DNA of 64,000 nt from Rhodamnia argentea (taxonomy: Eukaryota; Streptophyta; Magnoliopsida; Myrtales; Myrtaceae). Position numbers and translations under genes: made by a program. The first letter of the stretch is position 1; the number at the start of each line of letters is the position of its first letter. The stretch spans positions 26,460,962 to 26,524,961 of the forward strand of contig NC_063158.1 of NCBI RefSeq assembly GCF_020921035.1, read 5' to 3'. The notes below the pieces were generated by a model, which saw nothing but the letters and a program-made list of their open reading frames with translations, had not been told where the DNA came from and made no database searches. Of the stretch, positions 22,190-33,903 are shown piece after piece.

Positions 22190-25100
22190 TGATACAAAAA
22201 AGATTCAGTTGCCTTTAGAGCCGTCTTCCTCCATCTGTTCAAATTCTCATGAAAGGATTAATAATTCCAAGTTCATTTCGTATATATTCAAAGCTATTTT
22301 TCTCAAGGGGCTTTGTAAAGATATCAGCTAATTGATTTTTGGAATCAATAAACTAAACATAAATATCATTATTCTGCATATAATCACGTATAAAATGATG
22401 CTTAATTTCTATGTGCTTAGCTCTTGAGTGGAGAATGGGATTTTTTGTCAAGTTGATAGCGCTTGTATTATCGCACTTGATTTCCACACTTGATTCTTTA
22501 ATGCCGAATCAATGAGTTGTTGCTTCATCCATAGCATTTGTGCACAGTAGCTTCCAAGTGCAACATATTATGCTTCTGCAGTTGATAAAACCACTCTACT
22601 CTGTTTCTTAGGAAACCACGAGACTAACATAGTACCCATTAGTTGGCATGTCCCTAAGGTGCTTTTTCTATCGATACGACAACCAGCAAAGTCAGCGTCA
22701 GAATATCTAAAAAACTAAAATTTGAACCTTTGGGATACCATAATCTAGGTGTAGGATATGTACTAACATATTTGATAATTCTCTGAATAGCTGTAAGATG
22801 TGACTCTTTAGGATTATTATTGAAATCAGGCACACATGCAAACACTAATGAGAATATCCGGTCTAGAGACAGATAGATAGAGTAGTGATCCAATCATACT
22901 CCTGCAGAGTTTTTGATCAACCTATTTACCATTCTCATCTTTGTCAAGCTTTGAGGAGTGAGACATTGGTGCCTCGGTCTTCTTGCAATTTTCAAGTCCA
23001 AACTTTTTTACTAGCTCCTTTTCATATTTTTCTTGATTTATAAAGGCACCATTATTGTCTTACTTAACTTAAAGAGCACGGAAGAAATTTAATTCTCCCA
23101 TCATACTCATTTCAAACTCATTTGTCATTATCTGCGAGAAATTCTTGCATAGAGTTTTATTAGAAGATCCAAACATTTTATCATCAACATAGATTTGCAC
23201 AAGAAGAATGTTTTTACCTTTCGTTTGAATAAAGAGAGTACTGTCTACTTTACTTTTTTCGAAGCCACCCTTAATAAGAAATGTACTTAGCATTTCATTC
23301 CAATCACGTGGTGCTTGTTTTAATCCATACAAAACTTTGTTCAACTTGCAAACATGATCAGGCTTCTTGGGGTCTTCAAAACCAGGTGGTTTGTTCTACA
23401 TACACTTCCTCTTTGATGTAGCCGTTTAGGAAAGCACTCTTGACGTCCATCTAAAAAAGTTTGAAGCCATAATGACATGCATATGCTAATAAAGTCTAAT
23501 AGCTTCTAACCTGGCCACCGATGCATAAGTCTCATCATAATCGATTTCTTCTTCTTATGAGTAGTCTTTCGCAACTAGTCTTGCTTTGTCCCTTGTGACT
23601 CTACCTTTGTCATCGAGTTTGTTTCTAAAAACCCATTTTGCGCCTATAATAGGATGATCTTTTGGCATTGGTATTAGTTTCCAAATTTGATTTACCTTGA
23701 ATTGATATAATTCTTCTTGCATTACTTTTATCCAGCTTTCATTAAAGATTGCCTCTGAAATATCATTTCATTCTATCTCTGAAATGAGAGCTAATGTTCC
23801 TATCATTTTCATGAAGGATGAGCGAGACTTGATCCCTTCTTTCACATCTCCAAGAACAAGTTCCATAGGATGGCTGGATTTATGTTTCCAGTTGTGATCA
23901 AATCTATCTCTTTGATTGTCATCGGTAGTGGTAGAACTAGATAGATCTTTGGTAGAGTTAGGTTGAGTAGAGGCGATGACTTGTATAGAGTCCGTGTGTT
24001 TAGTGTCTTCCAGGTTTTGAATATCTTCATTTGTAAGAGAATATCCACAGTACGTGAATTTTTGTTGAAGATCCTATATGCTTTGCTTGTAGTTGAGTAT
24101 ACAAGAAAGATTGCTTCATCGAACTTCTCATCAAACTTACCGGTTCGATCATTTGCACTCTTAAGCACAAAAAATTTGCATCCAAAGACTTTAAAATAAG
24201 AAATATTTGGTTTTTTACTTTTATAAAGTTCATAGGGAGTTTTATCCAAAATTGCCTTGAAAGCACACGGTTTGTAAGATAACAAGCCGTTGAAGCTGCC
24301 TCTGCCTAAAAATATGAAGGAATTTTGCTTTCAATTAATAGAGTTTCTTGTCATTTCCTGCAAAGAACGATTTTCATCTCTACAACTACATTTTGTTCTA
24401 GAGTATAGGGAGTGGAAAAATTGTGTTACAAGCCGTTTTCAATGCAGTAGTTTGAAAAACTCTGGTTTTCAAAGTCTCCTCAATGATATGTTTTTATGCA
24501 AGAAATAGTATAACCCTTGTAATTTTGAACTAGTTTTGCAAAATTTGAGAAATATGTAAAAGCTTCATTTTTGTGTACAAGAAAATAGACCCAAGTGAAA
24601 CGAGTACAGTCATCTACAATAACCAAACAATAATTCTTACTACCAAGGCTTTGATTATCAGTCGGTCCAAAAATATGCATATGTAAAACTTGCAAAGCTC
24701 AATTAGTTGAAACAGAATTGATTGGTTTTGAAGGAACTCCTTACCTGTTTTTCGAGTGCACATACTATACATAGTTTTGCCTTTTCAAATCTCACCTTAG
24801 ATAGTCCTCTTACCAACTTTTCAAAGGAGAACTGGACTAATTGTTTGTAACTTATGTGACCAAGTTTTTTGTGCCACAAATCTAAATCTTCTTTAACAAA
24901 GACAAGGCATTTTTTTTCTTGTGAATCTATATCTAGTAAGTAGATGTTCCCCAAGTCTTCTTCTGGTGAAAGATTGAGTTTTATCGCCAGTCTTACTTGT
25001 ACACTTGTTTTCCTAAAAATAGATCTTAAAACCAAAGTCACAGAGTTGACTTCCGCTTAACAGATTGTAATTGAGCCCTTCAACAAGTGACACATTGTTT

Positions 25101-26206
25101 ATTGTAAGCTTACCAATTTTGACCGTGCCTCTGCCAATAATTCTACCCTTGTTGTTGCCTCTGAAAGATACATTTCTACCATTGACTTTGATGAGTTCCG
25201 AGAATTTGCTTGAATCCCCTGTCATATGCCTTGAGTAGCCACTATCCAAGTACCATTTGTTTTTCTTCTTTGGTACCTACAATAGATAAGCAGATTCACA
25301 CTTTCTTTGGTACTTAAATTTTCTTGGGTCCTTCCACGTTAGTTAACTCTGCCATTCTAAAGATAATTTCTCTGACTGGATTCCAAACTTTGGGACAATT
25401 ATTCTTGAAATGATTTGTGCCACCACAGTTTGAACACCTGAAGAATTAGTGGCCAACAGGTTTTACAAATTATCTTCGAAAATGATTTTTGTAAGGGTTT
25501 TTCAAAGGTCTTTGTTTTCGTCTTTCTTTGTAATTTGGAAAATTATTTTGCAGAATTATTTCTTTTTCTAGACCAATATCACTTTTATTATAATAAGGAA
25601 TTTGAATGGAAAGGATATGTTCCAAAGTTTATGATCCTAGAGAAAATTTTTGCGAATGACTAAAATTTCTTGTTTGTAGGAATCGTTTTCTTTTAAAAGA
25701 GATTTGCGACTTTCTTAAATTTTTGAAAATTCCTTTTTAAGAAGATCATGATTTTCATGTATATCTAAAATTTCTTTCTTGAGTAAATCATGATTTTGAT
25801 TTAAAAAATAATATTCTTTTTGAAGGAAGCCAATCTTTTCATTTTTAGAAAGATCCTATTGCCTTAATTTCAAATTCTCCTTCTTTAATTCAAAGATTTT
25901 CTTAAGGGCATTCTTCTAATCCAAGCATAACTCATCGATGTAATCAGATACTTCATTAGGGATTTCAAGCAGACTTACCTCTTTGTCATCTTCAGAATCT
26001 GATTTGGCCATCAGACAAATGTTTGCACAATCTTCTTCGTCACTTTCTTCACACTCGATATCACTCCATGTTTTAGCTTTCAAGGCTTTCTTTTTCTTTT
26101 CAAATTTTCCTTTCTTCTTTCTCAGAAGTGGACAATTGGGTTTTATATGTCCACGTTTTCCGCATTCAAAACAAATTATTTATTTACCTTCATCTTTTTC
26201 AGTGAA
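22190..26206 (-). pseudogene. Sirevirus pol and end of gag (zinc knuckle, protease, integrase, RT, RNase H)
   Basis: On the minus strand, in order: a CCHC zinc knuckle with a Lys-rich and acidic tail (26170-25980), protease region with DSGYSRHMTGD (about 25245), GAG-pre-integrase block (DLWHKKLGHISYKQL, about 24880), integrase core (YCLVIVDDCTRFTWVYF, about 24640) and its end (KTPYELYKSKKPNI, about 24230), reverse transcriptase (LYGLKQAPRDWN and the catalytic YVDD, 23330-23160) and RNase H ending ADIFTKPLEKNSFEY (about 22300). Several frameshifts and stops separate the blocks. Products of this family copy and integrate the element in the cell. This copy is inactive. Confidence 0.92.
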
Positions 26207-26528
26207 AGATTTGTTACAACCCAAACCCTACGAGCTCGCCAACATCCTTTCTAGCCACGATTATATATAGTTCTCCAGGATCCAAGGCCAACAACTAATG
26301 CGAAAGCAGAAACCAAAACCCATACAGAAACCAACAACAATACGATGACTTGGGACGGTAAAAGAAAAACTTATATACACATCCACATATCATTTACACA
26401 AGTCAAACCTAAGGCTTCAAAGGCCACTATACAAGCTTATGACCACCTATAACAAAAAGATCTAGTGGTCGAAGCCTAACTTTCCTCTAAAAGAAAATCA
26501 CCCAACAAAAGTCAAGAGGCTAACTACC

Positions 26529-26969
26529 CTAAGCCCCATCCTCTTTATCATCAGTCTCATACCCTAAAGCTTCCTCCATCTCCTCATCTATCTCAGGTGG
26601 CAACTCCACATCCGATGGCTCTACGATCTCCACATCCTCTTCTGGCATTGGGTCCTCTAGGTCGGACTTCGAATCCTCGGGGCTGGTGTTCGGGCTCGTC
26701 ACTATACCATCAAGAGGGGCAGCCTAAGTGGGGTCCCATTCTCCAACTCCATTATAGGGGATGTCAAAGCCCCTCGCAGGTCTCACTAACATGTCCCCGT
26801 GTCGGTAAGTCCATGCCGGGTAGGTGTGGGGTTTCCAAAAATTCTCTCCGACTTTTACCCATATAGTCGTAGTATGTCTATAATACATCTTATCTTCCCC
26901 CACCGGATACTCTGTGATTACCGTCTCCATGTCTTGGGAGATTCCAAATCTTTGCGGCGGATCGTTCAT
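26529..26969 (-). pseudogene. ORF inside the second solo LTR, function unknown, one internal stop
   Basis: The ATG at 26969 lies 16 bp after a strong acceptor-like CCTTTTTCAG (ending at 26986). The frame has 146 codons with one internal TAG (26724-26726). The first half is rich in aromatic residues (YRHTTTIWVKVGENFWKPH, PAWTYRHGDM), the second is acidic (PEEDVEIVEPSDVELPPEID) and ends KEDGA at TAG 26529-26531. I recognise no domain. In place, size and layout (folded-looking N-terminal half, acidic Pro-rich tail) it matches the ORF at 8960-9301, though the residues do not align by eye. Confidence 0.55.
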
Positions 26970-27189
26970 GGTCGAGGCGGAGGGTCTGAAAAAGGATAAC
27001 CCACGATGGGGTGAGAATAAATCTCAATAAGAAAGTCTCTAATCCTAGATCGGGGCACTAGTGTCTCCGGACACGTCCTAGATAAGCAATTCTCAAGAAA
27101 TTCTTCCTCAGTCAATAATTCACCAAATAAATTCTAGGATACACGTCATTCTTTCTCCCAACTTGCTACACCTTCATAAAAATTTCACG

Positions 27190-27450
27190 TTACTCCAAAA
27201 CCCGGTTTAACGCCTCAGGCTACAATATAAAAATTCCATGTTACTCCAAAGCCCGCGTTTAACGCCTCAGGCTACAATATAAATGGACAGACCCGCGTAA
27301 TAACGTCTCGGGCCATTATATAGCCCGGACCCGCATAATACGCCTTAGGTCGATATAACCTGCGTAATAACGCCTCGGGGTATTATCCCGCGTTTAACGC
27401 CTCGGAATAAAATAATAAACAGAACCCCGCATTTAACGCCTCTAGGGTAA
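27190..27450. repeat. cluster of seven degenerate CCCGCGTTTAACGCCTC units
   Basis: Units such as CCCGCGTTTAACGCCTC, CCGCGTAATAACGTCTC and CCCGCATTTAACGCCTC recur seven times with 20-55 bp spacing. The first two units sit in a longer duplicated block (CAGGCTACAATATAAA). They lie inside the LTR and may be promoter or enhancer modules, which is inference. Confidence 0.8.
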
Positions 27451-27499
27451 AATTCTACACTCACGCTCGATTATTCCTCATAAAGACCATATAATAATT

Positions 27500-28140
27500 A
27501 TAATCCTTCGATCACTCGACTAACACCACACGATCTCATAAAAACCTCCCGATCGATCCATCTTACTACATGATCTTGCTAAATTTCCTGATTAGCAGAT
27601 CGAGACCACACGGTCTCACTAATATTCTCTAACAAAAGATCGGGACCACACGATCTTTCTAATTTTTCCCAACCGCTCGATCGAGACCACTCGATTAAAT
27701 TATACCGAAGAAATATTCAATCGATACCACGTGATTCACTCACGTTAGATAATTACTAAATCGGGACCACCCGATTAAATCACACTAAGCCATTGGCCAA
27801 TCGGGACCACACGATTAATTTATGCTACCGCAATAATTAATCTACGACACACGATCAAAATTATGCTAACATAGCAATTAATATACACCGTACGATTAAA
27901 ATTACGCTAACGTACAATTAATACTTACCATACAATTACATTTTACTAACGTGGCAATTTATGGGGACCGTACGATTTAAATATCCTAACGTGCGTTTAA
28001 TCTCTACCATAGGATTAAAGCATAATAAGGCCACAATTAATCCTAGCCATGTGATCAATCTTCATAAAGTAAGGTGTAATATGAGCCGCACGATCAATCT
28101 TAATAAAGTGACTTTCAATCTTGACCATCTAATTCTACTC
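27500..28140. repeat. degenerate ~45-bp satellite, about 15 units, each with an ATCG...CGAT inverted core
   Basis: The best units read ATCGGGACCACACGAT, a small inverted repeat (ATCG/CGAT) around GGACCACA, followed by TTAAATTATACTAAC-like spacer. Period is about 40-50 bp. The left units are GC-richer and better kept; those to the right decay but keep the ACC-A-ACGAT centre and the spacer. The array is wholly inside the solo LTR. Confidence 0.8.
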
Positions 28141-29402
28141 ATGAGGAACTATTTACTTCAAGAACACAATTTTTCTCTCTCCTCCTTCTCCATTTTTGGC
28201 CATGGCAAGCAAGAGCATAATCCATCCAATTTTTTTTTCACCAAAACTACTCAATTCTAAGTCATTTAGCATCCTAACTACCTAATCAAGGTTTAGAAAC
28301 TATCTTACCTTAAAAATCTAGCAAATCCTTCGGTGAAAGAGTTGAGAAAAACTTGAACCAAGCGGCGGTTTTGGTGATTCCTCTTGGCCAGCTTTAACCC
28401 ACGGAAATCCGGCGACTCCGAGTAGCCCACGGTGGTAGCTCGGCTTCGGTGGTTCAAGGTAAGGCCGGTGATGGTTTGAAGAAATTTCGGCGGTGGTGAT
28501 GGCGGCAAGAAGGAAATTCAGCCAAGCTAAGGGTAGAGAGAAAGCTTCTTGCAATTTATGAAGAAGATGATGGAAAAATTAATTATAATAGGTTAGGATA
28601 ATTTTTGGTAGATATTTTGGTCTTGAAAGGCAAGAAGGGCAAGTTGGTAATTTCCTCATAATTGACTAGTCAAATTCGGCTACTATGGGGGTATTTGATC
28701 GAAATGCCCTTTGGTCAAAGTGAAAAAATAGATATTTTCCAAGGGTAGATTAGTCTTTTCCCATTTCCAGTCCTAATTTCATTTTCTTGAACCCTTTGGG
28801 GTGAACCGCGAAGAAATTGTACTCTGGATGAAGAAACGTCCAAGATTTAATTATTGGAACCCCCGAAGGTCCGACGTCTAATTTCAAAGTCCGATTCGCG
28901 ATCGGTCTCAATTAATTGAAATTTCAGCTTATCTCAAACTAACGGGCGGCTTTTAAGAGTTACATGTATCGACCCATGATTAATACCACGTTTAAGAATT
29001 ACTCGAGTCTTGGCGACTTTGGTTGTCACATAATTGCGAGGGTCTATCATTAGTCCCGATGGACACAATCGTTAGAAAATGATTTAGGGACGTTCGGAAC
29101 CCGTGTGAGGTCAAATGGAATCACCCGTGATCCAAGTGTAGGGCATTACCCAAATCATTCCTTAACCGTTCTAGAATCGGCCTATATTGGTCCAAAATAT
29201 TCCCTCGACAATTTTTATGGTCAAAGAGACAGTCCAAGATTAAGTTCTTAGATCCACGTACTTGATTTTCCTAAATAGTCATTCCCATTTGGTTAGTCTT
29301 CTCTAGAAAGATCAATTTTGAGTGAGATTTAGCTGAAATACATCCATGAGACATTTCATTCATTCAGAGCTCCAAAAATGAGTCGGAATACAAAATGTCA
29401 TA

Positions 29403-30240
29403 AGATTTGTCGGATTGCTTGAATGGTCGTCTTCTTTTGAAGTTCCTCCCTCTTCCGGCCATTTTCTTGAATTTTTTTACCATTAAGGCCAATTCTTCAT
29501 CATTTTCATCTTATTCAGAATTTGTATCGCTTAAATTATTCATCTTTGACTTCAAAGAGATTTCCTTTCTTCCCTTTGTATCATCTTCATCATTCTGATG
29601 TTCAGGCTCATAGGATGTTAATGTTCCCACGAGCTCATCAACGGATATAGGAGAAATTCTCGTGGTTTCTCGTATTGTAGTCTTGATGTTGCTCCATTCC
29701 TTTGTTAATCTTCTCAAAATTTTGTTGACTCTTTCAGCATGTGAGATCTACTTACCATAGTAGGTTAATCCATTCACAATGTCTATAAACCTATGACATA
29801 AATTCATCAAGTTTCATTTTGGAAGATTCATATCTTCCAATGAGAATATTTGTTTTTGTCTATTTGACTCTTTCGGTTCCTTCGTGATTAACCTGAAGAC
29901 TATCCCAAATTTCTTTTGTTGTTTCACAAGAACAAACACGATTATATTAGGCCGGAGATAAAGCACAGTAAAAGGAATAAAGAGTTCTAGAGTCCAAAAC
30001 TTCTCTTTTGGACAAATTAGTGGCGCTGAGCTTTTGTTCCTCGGAAACTTTTTCTTTTGATGAAGATGCTATAGGATTTGCTTTGTTTTGCATGACATCC
30101 CCCATCGGTGGATCTGTAGATTTGATGAATGCTTTCATCTTGTTCTTCTAGATATTGTAGTCTTTTCCATCAAAGTATGGACGTCGGGTGTTACTCTGAC
30201 CTTCCACAATACATGCTCCAAGAATGCTAGCCATTGAAGA
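29403..30240 (-). pseudogene. Sirevirus gag, N-terminal part
   Basis: On the minus strand, translation near 30230 gives the typical copia gag start (GQSNTRRPYFDGKDY), then a capsid-like region around 30138-29511 with stops (LYSFYCALSP, CETTKEIWDSLQVNHEGTE, LTKEWSNIKTTIRET, ISVDELVGTLTSYE). Acidic and Lys-rich sequence follows before the nested LTR cuts the frame at 29402. It resumes at 26206 with the zinc knuckle. Gag forms the virus-like particle in this family. Here it is broken by several stops and the insertion. Confidence 0.85.
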
Positions 30241-30280
30241 TCGTTAGCTTAGAAGTACACACTTCAAATAACAAGCCTTA

Positions 30281-30293
30281 AGCCCCGATACCA
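30281..30293 (-). other. primer binding site of the Sirevirus
   Basis: On the minus strand it reads TGGTATCGGGGCT, close to the initiator Met tRNA complement used by copia elements (two differences). It starts a few bases inside the 5' LTR border. Confidence 0.85.
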
Positions 30294-30298
30294 ATTTT

Positions 30299-31195
30299 TG
30301 TTTTTAGCTAGACCTAATACCTAGAGGGGGTGAATAAGTGTTTGTAATTGAATTTAAATGATCGAGTTCTATAGGAGCAAAAGTAATTAACAGAATTAAG
30401 CAATGCTTCTAATAAACAGTAAATATAGACGAGTTGAGAGTAGAAAACAATGTACAAGGGATTATAGTGATTCGACTTTTGGTAAGCCTACATTCACTCT
30501 TCCACACTAACAGTACTCGGCTGGATTCCACTAAGTAATCAAATGAGAGATTATAGAAAGATGTGATTACTCAACCACAAGTACTTCCAACAGTAGCGAG
30601 CTATGCCTCTACCAAGGCTATCCCCCTCTACCAAGGCTATCCCACTTGATCTCTCACACTTGTCTTCGAATGTGGTGTTCTTTATAGTCCTCGTCTTCCA
30701 TGCTTTTCGTTGGACAGAACCACCCCGAGGATCAATCTCCAAAAACTAGCTATTGGTTGATTGATAAAGATCACAAGTCGTTGAGGTGAGATCAATCAAA
30801 ATCTTGAAAAGATTCATTTGACCATACAAACAAATCTTAGAACCCTTAAACAGAGCATCTAAATAAAGTAAGTGTCTAATGAGTGATTGCCAAAAAAAAG
30901 AAGACTCCTTGAATGGAAAGTCATAAGAATATCTTTGTGATTGCTTAGATAATTAATTTAACTTTGGAACGAAATCCAAACCAAATAATTGACCATTAGT
31001 AGGGAAATTTAATATGCTAAAATAAATAAACAATGAGGATAAAACCCGCTTGGTTCTATCAAGATAAGCGTTAAGCACATTACATGCAAAAGGCGAAGAG
31101 ATATATTTGTAGTAATTCCTTAAAATATAAATCAAAGTTTTTTCAACAAAATATGTGATTTTTGTTTCCTTCAAAATAAAATATAATTTCCCAAC
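30299..31195 (-). repeat. Sirevirus 5' LTR (right copy, 897 bp)
   Basis: On the plus strand it starts TGTTTTTAGCTAGACC and ends TTTCCCAACA. Compared with the left copy it has lost about 110 bp after CTATCCCAC and some bases near 30350 and 31030, and it carries a small tandem duplication of CTACCAAGGCTATCC (30608-30642). The many differences between the copies mean the insertion is not recent. Confidence 0.92.
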
Positions 31196-31200
31196 ACAAC

Positions 31201-31781
31201 TTGTATTTATAAGGCAAACGCTTCACGGAATATAGATGAAGACCAAACCATAGAAGAACCAAGAATCACACTTGCAGAAAATATCATGTACAATGCAACA
31301 GATGGAACGGATACAATATTGACGGACCCGCGAGGGCCCAGGATTCTTTTCACAATTTTTTTGCAAACCACAATGCAAAATTCCATATTAGTTCTATCGG
31401 TTCACCAACTTGCTTGATAGCTCAATATGGAAATATGAACAAAATCACTTAAAAATAGTGATTCGCATATTGAAAGTCTAGAAGATCAAAAGCAGTAGCC
31501 ACAGCTTCATCGCGTTCACCTTGGAGCATCCCAGAGACCACACCCGAAGCAAGTGACGATCGAACTAATTGGTTGATTCGGGAAAAGCGAAAACCAAACA
31601 AGAGCTACATGTTTGATTCACGAAATATAAACAAAATAAAGACGAAGGTACAAGAAAAAGAGGTGGACATGCAACAAAAGAATAACAAATCAGCTTTTAT
31701 CGTGGTATTGCGTAAACCTTGTGCACGGGAGTTTCACTATAAATGACTGATGATACTGTTCCTTTAAATTTTTTTCCTTTC
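31201..31781 (-). other. 3' flank of PCaP1, likely 3' UTR and terminator
   Basis: This lies between the PCaP1 stop codon and the Sirevirus. It has no coding frame. The part next to the stop is probably the 3' UTR, but I cannot place the polyadenylation site exactly. Confidence 0.45.
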
Positions 31782-32785
31782 TCACGGCTTCGGTGGCTCT
31801 GCAGCCTCCTTGGCAGGCTCCGGGGCCTCTACGGCTGCTTCTTCGGCGACAATATCCTCCTTCTCTTCCACCACCCCAGTTCCCTCTCCAGAAGTTGCCG
31901 CTTCTGCTGGAGGAGCCTCAACATCCTTCTCCTCTGTGACTATAAAGGTGGACACCTTCTCAAATACAAATAACACGGGCCCCGATACCAAGGCTGGTCC
32001 ATACTTTGTCGACGCTTCCGATACTGGCTTCGATCCAGGAAACTCTGCACAGCCATAATTAGTTACACATACATGAGCAAGAGTGCGCACATACAATATC
32101 AGATCATGTGTACTTGCTTCTCGCATAGATAAGGATGATACCAGTACAGAGAAATATAAGACACATTACATTAAAATCACTTATACATATGATGCGCACA
32201 CTGAGTGATCACATGAGACGTCGATGCATGTATGCTAAGACAAGCGACAAGTTGTGAGGGGGGGAAGAAGCACCGATTTTCACAAGCTCTCCTAGGAACT
32301 CGTTGACGGCGGCCGAGTTCTTCTTGATTCCTACTTCCTTGGGCTCCTTAACAAGAGCCTGCTTGTTGCACGGCATACCAAGCGCATGTGTTATTCTTAG
32401 GTCGTATATATCGACATAGGACTAAAGATAATTTACACATATTGGATCGATGTGGCTGACGTTCCACTCGTACCTTAACTTCTGTGGAGGAAGCCTCATA
32501 TATCTCCACTACTTTAGGCTGAAGCTGTGTCTTCTTCTCCTCAAACTCCTTGTTTATGTCCTCCTGTCCAAGGAAACACACGAATCAACAAAACCTATAA
32601 AGATGTAATTAACTACGCTAGCTAGCCACGTTAACCGGGCTAGAAGGAAAAAACCACAATCCCAACCCTCAAGGGACCTTAGAATCATCGAAGGACTTGC
32701 AAGCCTCCGCAGCCGCAGTCTTCTTCCCATTCTTTTCGAACACTTTCTTGATCTTGGGAAGAACCTTGGATGTCCAGTAACCCAT
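31782..32785 (-). CDS. PCAP1: plasma membrane-associated cation-binding protein (PCaP1/DREPP family)
   Basis: Four exons, all with GT-AG introns: 32678-32785, 32474-32563, 32274-32358 and 31782-32044 (108, 90, 85 and 263 nt; 181 aa). The protein starts MGYWTSKVLPKIKKVFEKNG. Gly2 followed by a basic N-terminus fits the N-myristoylated membrane anchor known for the family. Then come EDINKEFEEKKTQLQPKVVE and the conserved EFPGSKPVSEASTKYGPALV and FVFEKVSTFI blocks, and a tail of about 45 residues rich in Glu, Ala and Pro. Family members bind Ca2+, Cu2+, calmodulin and phosphoinositides at the plasma membrane and are linked to cytoskeleton control. The Arabidopsis protein is longer (about 225 aa), mainly in the acidic repeats. 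All exons join in phase, so the gene looks intact. Confidence 0.96.
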
Positions 32786-33052
32786 GTTTCACTCCCTAAT
32801 TACAGAAGATGAAACGGAAGCAAATCCTACAAAGCGAGTACAACCAACATAGAAAAATTAGAAGCCCATCAAGCTCAGATAGGGTCGAGGAATTAAATGC
32901 CATGTTGGTGAAACATCCGAGCTGAACTTACTCGTGCTATGTCTCTGCTGGTGTCGTGTCCGAAGGCAAATACGTTCGACCTAGGAAGGGCGGGATTGTT
33001 GTGGATTATAGATAGCCAAAATGTCCCTTGGAATCAAGGCACATATAGAGCC

Positions 33053-33089
<37 letters not shown>

Positions 33090-33903
33090 TTAAAATACAT
33101 ATATATCGAACCATCACTTGACGTAAGATGATAGAATAATGGACAGGTTTTCTTGATTGGTTGGTGTCAGCCAACTGGCCACGAAATGACCTGCGGAGCC
33201 CTCGGCTCGGGTGGGGCATAAAGGCCAAAGCTTGGAGAGAAGACAGCTGGCTACGGCAATCAAGCTCGTTCGTTCAAAGGTGGCAACGTCGAATCCGCGG
33301 GGCCTACTCCCAACGTTGCCCTGATGTCGAGCTGTAAAGACATGAATGTGAACGTGAGTCAATCGAATCTCACGTGGCTTCGCTGGTACACAACCCCGAA
33401 CAGGCCGTCGATGACCGCCTCCCCGTTCTTGATTCCCCATAACACGACATCCGAATCATAGCTAAGCCACGACCCACCACCTTCGTAAACACTCGATGAA
33501 AATCGATCAGCATATTGCCTATTTGATCATCCTTTTCCTTTTGCTCGGATACAGACTCTCTACAGAGGATTGGCTTTTCGAAGAGCGGTTTTTTCGTTTA
33601 GAATGAGGATGTTCGTGCATGGCATACATTTATAACATTCAATTGTTAGGTGTGGTTCATATCCTTCATTGTTAAGAAGGCAAGGGATCCTGCTCCTGTA
33701 ACCAAGCCAAGGTACAAGGGCCAATCCGGGCATTCATAGGACTTTTATAATTTGAACCTGTATTGTATTGGTATTTTATTTTTGGGCCCAAAAATAACTA
33801 TTGTGTGGCCTATATATAATGTCTTTCTCTTGAAATTGAGAGCTATAATAGAGATTTTTTTTTTTTATTTTGTCGAAACTATAATAGAGAGATGAGAGGT
33901 GTT
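32786..33903 (-). promoter_or_regulatory. upstream region of PCaP1 with a (GA)n tract
   Basis: About 1.1 kb between the PCaP1 start and a non-autonomous hAT element. It carries a (GA)n run at 33056-33086, read as CT-rich on the gene's strand, as is common in plant leaders and core promoters. A minus-strand open frame at 33114-33440 has no protein features and I do not call it. The exact transcription start cannot be set. Confidence 0.4.

Larger units (their letters stand above)
26212..29402 (-). repeat. solo LTR (3.2 kb) of a second gypsy-like family, nested in Sirevirus gag
   Basis: On the minus strand it begins TATGACATTTTG (probably TGTGACATTTTG with one G-to-A change) and ends GGGTTGTAACA. 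A perfect 5-bp duplication, AGATT on the plus strand, flanks it (26207-26211 and 29403-29407). Across the junction the Sirevirus gag frame is continuous apart from the duplication, so the borders are firm. No internal retroelement genes are present. It contains an ORF (26529-26969), a 17-bp repeat cluster (27190-27450) and a longer degenerate satellite (27500-28140). Apart from the acceptor-like motif it does not resemble the LTR family at 6631 and 11131. Confidence 0.9.
19017..31195 (-). mobile_element. Sirevirus (Ty1/copia, Maximus lineage) retrotransposon with env-like ORF
   Basis: The element is on the minus strand: 5' LTR 30299-31195, an initiator-Met-tRNA type primer site (30281-30293), gag, pol in copia order (protease, integrase, reverse transcriptase, RNase H), an extra ORF downstream of RNase H, a GGGGG-containing polypurine tract, and 3' LTR 19017-20085. 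CAACT occurs at both flanks (19009-19013 and 31196-31200) as a likely target duplication, with three spare bases on the left. The extra ORF and a second polypurine tract are marks of Sireviruses. A foreign solo LTR (26212-29402) splits gag. All frames carry stops, so it cannot move by itself. It lies about 590 bp beyond the stop codon of PCaP1. Confidence 0.92.

Noticed and set aside
27190..28140. Regular repeats that might suggest a CRISPR-like array
   Set aside because: Units are degenerate, spacers are not unique, there are no cas genes, and the DNA is a plant LTR.
33114..33440. 108-codon minus-strand frame upstream of PCaP1
   Set aside because: No domain, no splice context and no sign of codon bias; it ends next to the (GA)n tract. 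More likely promoter DNA.
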